44,023 nt of DNA, taken from positions 1 to 44,023 of the forward strand of contig MEDY01000258.1 in assembly GCA_001724265.1 (NCBI GenBank), given 5' to 3'. The stretch comes from Rhizaria sp. SCN 62-66. Taxonomy: Eukaryota > Rhizaria, unplaced. The notes beneath the pieces were generated by a model. It saw only the letters and a program-made list of their open reading frames with translations, had not been told where the DNA came from and searched no databases. A program made the position numbers and the translations under genes. Position 1 is the stretch's first letter; each line of letters starts with the position of its first letter. Shown here piece by piece: positions 13,101-22,366 of this stretch.

Positions 13101-16100
13101 AGCAGCAGCAGCAGTAGCAGCAGCAGTCATAGTGTCGGTGTCAGCGTCAGCGGAAATGGCTGCGCTACGATTGCTGTCGCTGTTGCTCTTAAACTGCTGC
13201 TGTTGCTGTTGCTGTAGACGACGTGAAGGGGCCGGGCCGGGGGTAAGGGACGAACCCTGGCTAAGTGCCCCGCGCCTAAGTACCCCGTCGTCTAAGTAAC
13301 CGCCCTCCATGCCGTCTAAGTGCCCCCTCACACTGTTCTGCAGCAACGACAGCTGCGCCTTCTGCGCCTGAGCCTGCGCCTGCAACTGTGCTTGGCGAGG
13401 TTCAGAGTCGTCCAGCGGCGGCACCGGCGGCAGTGGCAGCAGAGGCACTGACGGCGTAGACTTAGCACTGTGAGTCGCCGTTGTCACGGTGTTTGTTGCT
13501 GTGCAGGCATGTGTGCTTGTGGACAGGATTGGTGGCAAGATCAGCGCCTCGGAGCTGCTGCTCGAGGCGAGCAACCCCTTAGACTGGCTAAGTACCCCCT
13601 TAGACCCGAACTCAGTGGCCGTGAGCTGCGCGTGCGACCGCGAGTGCACCAGCATATGCGGCTGCAATCGCGGCTGCGCCTGTGCCTGGGACTGAGCCTG
13701 GGACTGGGCTGCCGTTGGCGTTGAAGGGGGTAGATTGAGCGACAGTAGCCGCTGCTGCTGCTGCTGCCTCTGCTGCTGCTGCTGCTCCTGCGGCCGCTGT
13801 TGTTGTTGCTGCTGCAGCAAGATGCGTTGCGTAAGTACCTTCGGCAGTGTAAGTGACCCCCTATGAGCCCTTTGCTGACCGCTTGCACCGTCACTCACAT
13901 TTGCGCTCGCAGTGCTGCTGAAAGTATTCGTGTTGCCAAAAGGCAATCTCCGCAGCTGCTGCTGCTGTTGTTGTTGCTGCAGCTGCTAGCGTGTAAGTAG
14001 ACGGAGCTTAAGTACCTTGCTCGCGACGTTGAGTAAGGCCGCGGTCGCACCCGCCAAAACGCGAAACGCCGGCGCAACGACGCTACTACTACTGCTGCTG
14101 CTGTTGTTAGTGCTGTTATTCGCGCCGCCCGCGTGGGCGTTGCCACTGGCGCTCAGCGCGCGATTGCTCCGAGGAGCCGTGTTATTCGCGTTATGTGCGT
14201 TACTACTGCTGCTGTTGCTGCTGCTGTTGTTGGTGTTGGCGTTCGGCGAAGTACTCAGAGGTGTAAGTACCCCCTTGCCCTGACTCTGCGGCGGCAGACT
14301 GCTCGCTGCTGCAGGAGTAAGAGCACCCTTAGACGGCTGCTGCGGAGTCGTTAATGTAAGGGCCCCCTTCGACGCCACCGGCAACAAAAACCTGCCACCT
14401 TTAGAGGGAGACGCAGGAGCACTTACGCCGGAAGCCGAGGTACCTAAACCGCTCGCAGGAGCACTTAGATCCTTGGACAGCTGCCGATTCGCTTGCAACT
14501 GCAGCAAAGTGCCCCTGTTGCTGCTAGGGACCAGAGTGTTCGTGTTAGGATTCGCTGTCGTTGTTGCTGTTGTTGCTGTTGGTGCTTGTAGCGGCTGTTG
14601 CGGCAGTGGCGGCAGTTGTGTTTGCCAAAGCCTCTCTTCCTCTTCAGCAAGACTCATCACACGACGGCCCACGCTCGCACTTGCGCTGGCATCGACACTT
14701 GGACAGGCAGAGGCACCGTCAGCATTGGTCGCGCCACAGTCGCAGCTTGTCTTGCTCGAGTCTACGGTGTTATTGTCGTTGTCGTCGTTGCTACTGGACT
14801 TGCTGTTCGCGCTCAAAGTGGCTGCGTTGATGATAGCCGTCGTCGTGACCGTCTCCGCCGTATACACGTCGAGAGCTTTGGCCCAAACAGACAGCAGCAT
14901 CACCCCTGCGCCTGCGCCTGCCCCTGCACCTGTCACGGGGCCAGAGCCGGAGCCCGCCCCGCCACTGACACCCTGGCCCTGCGGTTCGGATGCGAGAACC
15001 CCTTGAGACCACGCGTCGAGCAGAGCGTCGAGATACTCCTCGAAATCGAGGCCACAGCGGTCTAAGTACCTACTTAGACTGCCGTATAGGTCTAGCTGTG
15101 GCCGTGCTGTAAGTGCCCCACCCCCGTCGCTGCCGCTGTTTGAACCCTTAGACTTGGACAGTGTAAGTACGCCCTTAGCGACGGCGGCACGCATGCCCAC
15201 GAGGCCCGCAACGCCGCCGCCCCGGAGCTGCGGTCCTGCGAAGACGGCCCTTAGACGGTCTAAGTACCCAGCAAACTCGAAGACGCAGCGCACCTGTTTG
15301 TTGGTCTGGATGCACGCCGGGCGCCGCTTGCGCACGATCTGGATCGCGGCTTGGGGCCTCAAAGCGCCTGGGCCGGCGCGCGCGTAGAGCAGCCACGCCG
15401 CGATCACCAGTCTGCGAAGCGCAAGAAATACCACAGATGATGGGATATAGTGCACAAGATAATATCTGTGAGACTTAAAACGTGACATTGAGATATAAAA
15501 TACGGTATTTCATATTGATCATTAAAATAAAGGAAATAATTAGATATTCTCATATAAATCGACGATAACAAAAAAATCCTGATTTTCTCCACAACTTTCG
15601 CATTGAGCTAAAGCAAGACTAATTACAAAAATGTGACGAATTGCATAGAGTTAAAAAAATATATGTTTGTTTTGTGTTTTTGTGAGTGATATAGCGTACC
15701 CTGTGCGGCCGTATCCCGCGTGGCAGTGGACCGCGACGGCCTCCCCGCGGCCCCGGATGTGCGTGTCCATAGTCTGCGCAGCAGCCAGCAACAGCTGTAG
15801 CGACGGCACGGCCATGTCGACCCACGCAAACGAGTACATGATCACGCCCGCGGTGTTGAGCAGCTCGGCGGGGTCGTAACTGAAGCCAGAGCCGCGCGGA
15901 TCGAGCCCGCCGCCGCACAGAGGATGCTAGCCGGGGATCTGCAGGTTGAACACAGCCGCGACGCCCTTTGCGCGCATCTGTTGCCAGATGCCATGCGTCT
16001 GGTTCAGCCGCGTGGCGGGCCGCTGCATAGCGATGATGCGAGGGGTGATCCACGTCGAGTTGAGCCCCCTTAGCGCGGATGTAAGGGGGTACCCGCGCTG

Positions 16101-16550
16101 CTGCGTCCAGTCCTCGTGCTTGCAACGCGCGCCGTTGCAGAAAACGCAGATGATTTGACCGTGAGGTACGGGCGGCGCAGCGGACCAGGCGGATCGAAGC
16201 ATCCCCTTAGAGGACTTCTTGTTCTTGCCCTTACCCTTGCCCGCACCGCCGTCAGCGTTCGTGTTGCTGTTGTTGTTGTTGTTTAAGGCGAGATAAGGGG
16301 TTGCGAAGAGGGAGTCTGAGCCAATGGACGACAATAAAACGCGTTTTTGTTGCTGGTCACTGGAGCCCGCCGCAGCCGCCGCAGCCGCCGCAGCCGCATT
16401 GCCACTGCTAGAGCCAGTGCTAGGACTGGTGACAGTGGTCGTCAGCGGCGGCAGATGGAAGCTGTTGCCGTTATTACTGTTGTTGTTGCTACTGAGTTGT
16501 GAGTCATACCAAACAAACGAGCCCTTCGCGTGATGCTGCTGTTGCTGCTG

Positions 16551-16643
<93 letters not shown>

Positions 16644-17012
16644 TTGTTGTTGCTGATGAAGCGTGAGCGGGCCATAGGGCGCAACCTTGCTCGAGCTGCT
16701 GCCAGTGCCAGTGTAAACAGCACCCACTGTGCCGCCGCCGCCGCCGCTGCCGCTGCCGCCTGGGATGCTATTGCCCGCGATGGCAGCGGCATGAGTAGCC
16801 GTTTGAGCGTGAAGTTGAGAGCTGGAGCGTAAGTATCCCGACGCAAGCGGCGCTGTGGGCAGGGCGCGCAGGCGCCCAGTGTGCGCGCTCGCAAAGCCGT
16901 TCGCGGCCGCGGCCAGGTCGCGGTCGCGGCTGCTGCCGTTGCCGCCGCCGCTGTTGGCGGAGGAAGAGGGATGAAGGGGCAAGGCGGCGACGGAGCTGGC
17001 GCCGCATCCCAT
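2316..17012 (-). CDS. Giant PTPDC1-like dual-specificity protein phosphatase containing two in-frame UAG codons
   Basis: Two coding exons, 17012-15700 and 15411-2316, give about 4,802 residues if both UAGs are read as sense. The ATG at 17012 starts MGCGASS, a good N-myristoylation signal with an adjacent palmitoylatable Cys, so a membrane-anchored phosphatase is likely. Residues about 282-495 resemble PTPDC1: a Cys-containing segment (CVFCNGARCKHEDW), NLQIPG-UAG-HPLCGGG, and the catalytic loop HCHAGYGRTG with the nucleophile Cys at about 430 and Arg six residues later (C-x5-R). The joined exons then read LVIAAWLLYARA and RKRRPACIQT, as in the family. UAG codons fall at residues 362 (15927-15929) and 913 (13986-13988). 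The remaining 4,000 or so residues are Ser/Ala/Asn/Gln-rich low complexity, far beyond the usual PTPDC1 length. It ends in TGA. Alternatives are a broken gene, or two genes, but the downstream frame has no nearby ATG. Confidence 0.75.
4569..4634. repeat. Cluster of four ACTTA(C/G)A words in both orientations
   Basis: Four copies of the dispersed word lie in about 65 bases. Three are in the orientation GGYACTTAC on the coding (minus) strand, encoding GTYS, GTYM and GTYN. One is inverted (TCTAAGTGCC), encoding NLSA. Confidence 0.75.
5329..5436. repeat. Cluster of five CCCTTAGAC words
   Basis: CCCTTAGAC occurs at 5329, 5350, 5368, 5383 and 5428. On the coding strand each reads GTCTAAGGG and encodes SKG, giving an irregular SKGG-type basic tract. 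A similar word, TCTAAGGGGGCGG, occurs in EFG1 on the + strand at about 22313-22325. Confidence 0.75.
5479..5496. repeat. Inverted pair of the dispersed word
   Basis: TCTAAGTG, two bases, then TACTTAGA: a near-palindrome inside coding sequence (encoding ESLSTHLDGE). Confidence 0.7.
6943..6959. repeat. Inverted pair of the dispersed word
   Basis: TCTAAGTG, one base, then CACTTAGA: a perfect 8-base inverted repeat with a one-base centre, inside coding sequence (DESKWHLDE). Confidence 0.75.
13261..13330. repeat. Cluster of four CTAAGTRCC words
   Basis: CTAAGTGCC, CTAAGTACC, CTAAGTAAC and CTAAGTGCC follow each other in about 70 bases. On the coding strand they encode GHLD, GYLD, GVLR and GALS, so two different reading frames are used for the same DNA word. 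Confidence 0.8.
13986..13988 (-). other. In-frame UAG codon no. 2, at the start of a poly-Gln run
   Basis: The minus-strand codons read CGC TAG CAG CTG CAG CAA. Upstream and downstream are in one frame. The downstream frame stays open to 2318 and has no ATG until roughly 100 codons after the TAG. Composition and recurring peptides (KGVLTP, GALTP) are the same on both sides. The surrounding glutamine codons make Gln the natural reading. Confidence 0.8.
15061..15078. repeat. Inverted pair of the dispersed word
   Basis: TCTAAGTA, two bases, then TACTTAGA: an 8-base inverted repeat, inside coding sequence (GSLSRYLDR). Confidence 0.75.
15250..15264. repeat. Inverted pair of the dispersed word
   Basis: CTTAGA, three bases, then TCTAAG: a 6-base inverted repeat in the phosphatase coding sequence (GYLDRLR). 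Confidence 0.65.
15412..15699 (-). other. Intron of the PTPDC1-like gene (288 bases)
   Basis: The donor GTACGC follows ACAGG and the acceptor is TTCGCAG before ACTGG. Removal restores GRTG-LVIAAWLL across the catalytic loop with the frame intact (phase 2). The intron is AT-rich, unlike its exons. Confidence 0.9.
15927..15929 (-). other. In-frame UAG codon no. 1, at a conserved phosphatase position
   Basis: The codons read CCC GGC TAG CAT CCT CTG TGC. The residues on both sides match the PTPDC1 family (L-Q-x-P-G-E-H-x-x-C-G), with exactly one codon, TAG, at the position of the conserved Glu. There is no room for an intron. A product stopping here would lack the catalytic Cys at residue 430. 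Confidence 0.85.
16554..16640. repeat. Pure (CTG)29 / (CAG)29 microsatellite
   Basis: There are 29 uninterrupted CTG units on +, read as CAG (Gln) in exon 1 of the phosphatase. TTG/CTG and ATG units flank the tract, so the encoded Gln run is longer and interrupted by His. Confidence 0.95.
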
Positions 17013-17582
17013 CTTGGCGCGGGTGTGACGGGCGGAAACAACTGTGCGCCCACTTCTTATAGCCTCTTGTTGCTGGTGTGTAGTGCTAGAGTTTGCTGAA
17101 ACTCTGTTAAAGTGCTGTAGAGTGGGGAACAAAGAAGAACAAGTTCAAATTGTGTTAACAGGAGAAAGAGTGCTCTCTTCAAGCGCATACCAAGCCATAA
17201 ATGCGTTTCTAAATGATATTAAAAGCAGAATTAATACAAATATAGATATACTATCTATCCATCTTGGCTATGCTCTAGTTGACGGAAAGACCCCAGCGCT
17301 AGACACTCATAAAGTATCCCATCTCCCCGTTACTCCGACTACACAAACGGCTCGGACAAGGCAGCGATCGAGCTTGGTAACATCTCTCTTAATGTGTCCG
17401 CACCAGATCTGAGTAATCCAGAATAAGCGTCGCACATAAATAAGACATATCTTTATTTTTACCATGAGAGATCAGAAAACATCACAAAACAACCACATAA
17501 ACACGAAACATATCATAAAACTCGTGCCGTCACATAGGACGAAGCACCTCAAAGCGCGTCCCAAAGCGTTATACTTCGCTCT
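17013..17582. other. Spacer between PRP17 3' end and phosphatase start
   Basis: It should hold the phosphatase promoter and 5' UTR and the PRP17 3' UTR. It is AT-rich from about 17100 on. An open frame of about 120 codons on + (17044-17412) resembles nothing known and has the composition of non-coding DNA. No RNA gene recognised. Confidence 0.5.
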
Positions 17583-20266
17583 TTAACCCCAGAGTTTGAC
17601 GCTGCCGTCCCATGAGCACGACGCGAGCGCCTTGGGCGCGTTGGGGTGCCAAGCCACGTCGATGGTCACGTCATCGTGCGCGCGCACCTTCTTGACCATG
17701 CGGCCGCTGCGCCAGTCCCAGAAGAGCATTTTCCCCTCGGCGTCTCCAGCCACAAGCGTGCCTCCATCGGGCGAAAACGCCATGCCGCACGCGAAGCCGG
17801 CGGCCAGGTGGCCTGTGAAGCGGCGGCGGCGGTTCAGCTTGAGCTTGGGCTGGAGCGCAAAGAGCAAGATCTCGTTGTTCTGTGCGTTGCCGACCAAGTA
17901 CTTGCCGCTGGGGTGCACCGCGACCGTGGGCATGACGTGCAGGTCCGTCTCGAAGATCTCCTTCAGCACGACGGGGATGCCGTATTCCCACAGCAGCATC
18001 TTCTTGTCGTCGCCTGTGGTCACGAACCTGACCCCGCCCGCGCTCGCGGAAGTTAAGCCGCCCTGGAGCGCGTTGGCGTCGTCGTCGTCCAAGGGGGAGG
18101 AGTTGGGGAGGAAAGTGACGGAATCGACGGCGGCCATGTGATCCGGGTACTTCTGGGTCACGTGTCCCGCGCGCGTGTCCCACTGAAGCACGACCTTTTC
18201 GTTCATTCCCGTGAGGACCTCGCCGACACCGCTGGACCCACTACCCACGCTGCTGTTATCAAACCCACCGGTGCTCGTGGAACCCATGGTCCCCGTGCTG
18301 TTGGGGTGAAACGCCGCGCACAGTGGAGTCATGCGTTCGTGCTTGAGCCGCGACACCACGGCGCCGGTCTCGGTGTCCCAGATCTTGACCCACTTGTCGT
18401 GGCTCACAGTCATGATCGCGCGGCCGTCCGGGGAGAAGACCGCGGAGCGGACGCCCGCGCCGTGGCCGGTGTAGGAGCGCAGCACACGGGCCCGTGCGGC
18501 GCCGGTGGCGGCACCGTGGGGGCCCAGGCCCTCCCAGTTGTAGCCGGCGCTTGCGCTCGCGCTCGCACTGACATTGTTGTTCTGGTTCGTGGGGGAGGAG
18601 AGGACGCGGTTGGTGGCGTTGCGGCGCAAAGCGACCGCGTCAGAGCCGTCATCGTCGCCAGCGTTGTCGTCGTCGTTGTCACCGTTCCCGTTACGCGGCT
18701 TCTCACTCTCACGGCCACGGCCGGTGTCGGTGGTGTCCGTCCTGTTGCTGCAGCCCGCGTCAGCGCCGGCTTCGCCGGGGGTAGGGGCGGTGAAGGCGGG
18801 CGCGGAGAAGGACGACTGGGCGTAGGCGTTGATGGCCGTGTTGGTCGTCGCATACGCACTGCCGCCGCCGACAGAGGTATTGCTATGGTGACTCGCGGAA
18901 CGCATGCCGGTACCCGTGGCAGAGAAGGGCGACGCGGCGGCGTCCCACACCCGCACCGTGCCGTCGAGGGAGCTGCTGAGCAACAGGTGGCCGGTGCCGG
19001 GGAAGTAAGACACGGAGCTCACGCCCTTCGCAGACCCAGCGCCCGCGCCAGCGCCTGACCGGGAGCGAGAGCTCGAGCTCGAGCTTGAGCTCGAGCTTGA
19101 GCTGCTGCTGTAGGGGGTAGAGCGGAGGGTGTTGATGAGCTTGGTGGGGAGACTGCAGGAGAGCTCGGGACCCAGAAACTATTGAAAACATAGCGCAAAA
19201 GAAGACCACAAAAAAATAAGTGAACAGAGAGTGTGAGTGTGTGAGTATGAAAGCTGAAAAGCAAGTTTGTAAAAACAAATTCGTTGAGTTTGCAAATTAC
19301 CTTGAATCCAGCAGGGATGTCGACGAAGGAACGCCCGCGGAAGTCCCTCTCGACGCTGCCGAAAAACCGCGTGCTCTCGAGCGCAACCTCGGCCGCCATG
19401 ACTGCCGCCGCGGCCTCTGCCTCCGCCTCAGCGGCCTCCGCCTCGGCGGCCTCGGCGTCTGCAGACTGACCTGTGGGGATGCGGCCGGCCTTGCGCGCGG
19501 CGGCCGCCTTGAGCTTGAGCTTCTGCGCGTGCGCGGCGGCGTTGGCCTGCTGCTGCTCCGAGAGAGGGGCCACGGCGGCGGCGGCGGCGGCGGCGGCCTC
19601 GCCCTTGAAGGCCGCCCAGGGTCCCCTGTAGCCGTCTAGGTCGGCGGCGTCGGCGGACGACTCCTCGCGCGCGCGCCGAGCCCTGCTACTCACTGGCGCG
19701 CCTCCAACCGCAGCAGCAGCAGCAGGGCCAGTGGCGCTGGCGGCGGCGGCGGTGGAGTTGTTGCGTGAAGCGTTGTAGTTGACGTTGAAGTTGTCCGCGT
19801 GCGCGGGGATGTAAACGCGGTTGACCTGACCGTGGGCCGAGGCACGCAGGCGGGACTGCACCGCGCCGGCGCCCACGGCGGTACCTGTGAGCGACAACGC
19901 CGCGTACGACCCGCCGGAGACGGCGGCGGCAGACTGATGCGCCGTCAGGGCAGTTGAAGCGTTGCTAGGGACAACGATAGAGTGAGTGTTTGCGCTGTGA
20001 GTGTGGGAGTTAGCAGTGTTTGACTGGAGGCGAGAGGGGTCAATGCGGGGTGCGGCGGAAAACATTGCGCGGGACGGTAGCGCGAACTCGTCGCCATCAT
20101 TGTCGTCGTTGTCACTGCTGCTGCTGCTGTCGCTGCCGTCGTCGTTGTCGTCGTCGGAGTCCGTCGTGACGGGCTTGGTGCTGCTGGTGGCGGTGCTGGG
20201 CTCGAAGTCGCTGCCGCTGCTGTCATTGTCGCTGTCGGAGGCGTAGGCGGCAAAAAGAGACGCCAT
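17583..20266 (-). CDS. PRP17: Pre-mRNA-processing factor 17 (CDC40/PRP17), WD40 splicing factor
   Basis: Two exons, 20266-19301 and 19178-17583, encode about 853 residues. PRP17 acts in the second catalytic step of splicing in the nucleus. The N-terminus (MASLFAAYASDSDNDS) has the acidic SDSD start seen in the family. Before the junction is DFRGRSFVDIP. After it come LPTKLINTLR and KGVSSVSYFPGTGHLLLSSS, then WD repeats ending in RVWD, KIWD, LFWD and KLWG, with GHGAGVRSAVFSPDG as a clear blade. The protein is longer than usual because of Ala- and Glu-rich inserts in exon 1 and Ser/Ala/Asn-rich inserts between blades 1 and 2 and elsewhere. An in-frame ATG eight codons upstream (20290) is possible, but I chose 20266 by family resemblance. 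It ends in TAA and is divergent from EFG1. Confidence 0.92.
19179..19300 (-). other. Intron of PRP17 (122 bases)
   Basis: The donor GTAATT follows GGATTCAAG and the acceptor is TTTTCAATAG before TTTCTGGG; phase 0. It is the only inferred intron here whose donor is not GTACG. Confidence 0.85.
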
Positions 20267-20846
20267 CGCGGAGGTGGGAGGGCGCTGCACGCGGTGGTGG
20301 AGCGAAGGGACGGGTGGGCTCTGGCAGAGAGAGCGGGGGTGGGTCTGGGGAGAACGCTGGTTGTGGTGGGAGGTCCGGGGAAGAAGCTGTGGGGGAAGGA
20401 ATAAAAGGAGAGGTTGGAGTTAGTGAAATATGGTATAATTGAAATGGCAAACAGTATACAAGTGCAACTATCTATATTCGCTGACAGATGTGTTATCAAC
20501 GACGTCGACTATGCGCTGTGTAGAGTCAAACTTGATGTTGCTAATCAACCGCCCTCTTTGACTCTGTGGCTGGCCAGCCGTGGGCTGGTGGCGGCTGGTA
20601 AGGGACTAGGCTGAGTTCGAGAGTGCGTCACGGAGAGGGCTTCTGCAGATGGCAATTGTGATCGTCAAGCTCGCTTTTCCTTTGGGTTCTGTAATATACT
20701 AGCAAGGTTCTCTTGATTTTTTAATTCTGTTCTTCTCCACTCTGCGCTCCTCCTTCTCTACCACCTACCCTTTTACCCACCTCACCTCCCGCCCTGATGT
20801 CGCCGCTCTACTCCCTTCCTCCACCCAGTCGTATCCCACTGCGCCG
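20267..20846. promoter_or_regulatory. Shared upstream region of PRP17 (-) and EFG1 (+)
   Basis: About 580 bases between divergent starts. GC-rich near PRP17, then AT-rich, with a CT-rich stretch (about 20725-20830) just before the EFG1 ATG. No defined promoter motif or other gene recognised. Confidence 0.45.
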
Positions 20847-22366
20847 ATGAGCAGCCGCGGCAAGACGAGCATTGTCCGCGAGCAGAACCCGACCCGCCAG
20901 CCGCGCGGCCTGGGCGTGTCCAAGATCCGCAGCGCCATTCGCGACGCCGAGCGCTTCCTCAACAAGAAGGTACGGCGCCGAACTAACATAGCGCAGCACA
21001 AATCACAACAAACGTTACAAACGTTACACGTATATATCCCCAATGTGATTGCCCCTTTTGCTTGTTTGCAAATTAGAATTTCTGCCAAGCACTCCCATCT
21101 CACCGATATCCCTCCTTTTTTGTCTCCTTATTACTCCATCACTCCCATCGCTTTCTTTTGCGAACTTGAACACTCCACACACACACAAACGCAACCCCCC
21201 AGCGCTCGACACTCCCCGCCGAGGTTCTCGCCCGCAAGGAGGCCGACCTGGCCCGCCTGCGCGCGCAGATGGCCGACATCGAGCTCGCCGGCAAGGCCCG
21301 CTACTACGAGAAGAAGTACCACAAGATCAAGTTCTTCGACACCAAGTCGGTCACGCGCCGCCTCACGGCCGTGCGCAAGGCGCTGGCAGCGCTGGTGATC
21401 GCGCCCGACTCGCCGCCCGCGCGCGCGGAGCTCAAGCTGCGGCACGAGCAGACCGACCTGGAGGAGCGGCTGTTGTACGTCAAGCACTACCCTGCCGCGC
21501 GCAAGTACCTCAGCGTGTGGCGCGAGCTCGCCGACGTGCGCTCTCGCGAGGCGCGCGCGCGGACGCTGAGCGAAGTGCTTGAGAAGCAGGGCTGGCGGCG
21601 GCCCGTGCAGCGCATGGTCGGCGCGGGCCGCAACGCCGAGTTTGAGTACGTGCGCAAGTTCACCGCTTCGAAGCCCAAGAAGGCGAAGAAGGCCAAGAGC
21701 GGCGACGGCAGCGACGAAGACGACAGCAGCAGCGAGGAGGAGTCCGAGGCCGAGTCCGAGGCTGAGGCCGACAAGAGCGAGTCCGAGTCTGAGGACGAGG
21801 AGGAAGAATACAGTAAGGAGGAAGTGAAGCAGTGGCGCAAGGACGAGAAGGCACGCATTGCCGAGGCTGAGGCTGCCGAGGCGGCGGCAGCGGCGGCGGC
21901 GACGTCTGTCGATGTCGGCTCCCTCAACCTCATTAAGTCTACCTCCAGCGCCGCTGCTGATGGCACCGGCAAGCACAGCAAGAGCGGCAAGCCCACGGGT
22001 GTCACGAGTTCCGGCGTCACGAGCACTGGCGTCAAGCGTGCCAGCGCTGGCGCCCAGGACGGCGGTAGTGACCGTGAGGACGAGGACTACAAGGGAATGG
22101 GTAGCATTGCCAGTGCCAGCGCCAGTGTCAAGCGCGCACGTCCCGCCCCCTCCGCCTCCGCTGCCGCCGCCTCCGCCGCCGCCGCCGCCGCCGCCGCCGT
22201 CTCTGACAAGAAGGACAAGAAAGAGAAGAAGGACAAGAAGGACAAGAAGAAGGCTACCGCAGGCATCTACCACGGCGACAGCGACGGCGACGATGACGGT
22301 GCTGCGGCGGCCTCTAAGGGGGCGGAGGAGGAGTTTGACCCTTTCCTCAACGAGGTTAGCGACTGA
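20847..22366 (+). CDS. EFG1: rRNA-processing protein EFG1
   Basis: Two exons, 20847-20969 and 21203-22366, encode about 428 residues. EFG1 is a nucleolar protein needed for 18S rRNA maturation in small-subunit assembly. The N-terminus has GLGVSKIRSAIRDAERFLNK. Across the junction the protein continues LPAEVLARKEADLARL and then YYEKKYHKIKFFDTKSVTRRL, the hallmark of the family, followed by charged helical sequence (LEERLLYVKHYP, KYLSVW). The second half is a non-conserved extension of acidic Ser/Glu tracts, Ala runs and a Lys/Asp tract (KKDKKEKKDKKDKKKA), making it longer than the roughly 230-residue yeast protein. It ends in TGA. The start is the first ATG before the conserved segment. Confidence 0.92.
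20970..21202 (+). other. Intron of EFG1 (233 bases)
   Basis: The donor GTACGG follows AACAAGAAG and the acceptor is AACCCCCCAG before CGCTCGACA; phase 0. Removal joins FLNKK to RSTLPAEVL in agreement with the family. Confidence 0.88.

Noticed and set aside
2316-13985. Reading the low-complexity 3,880-codon frame as a separate gene
   Set aside because: It has no ATG near its start, continues the frame and composition of the phosphatase exon, and is separated from it only by a single TAG.
2316-17012. Pseudogene explanation for the phosphatase locus
   Set aside because: Only TAG interrupts about 4,800 codons, with no TAA, TGA or frameshift; catalytic residues and splice sites are intact. It is not excluded, but is less likely than sense UAG or readthrough.
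17044-17412. + strand open frame of about 120 codons upstream of the phosphatase
   Set aside because: It overlaps the phosphatase 5' region, has AT-rich non-coding composition in its second half, and resembles no family.
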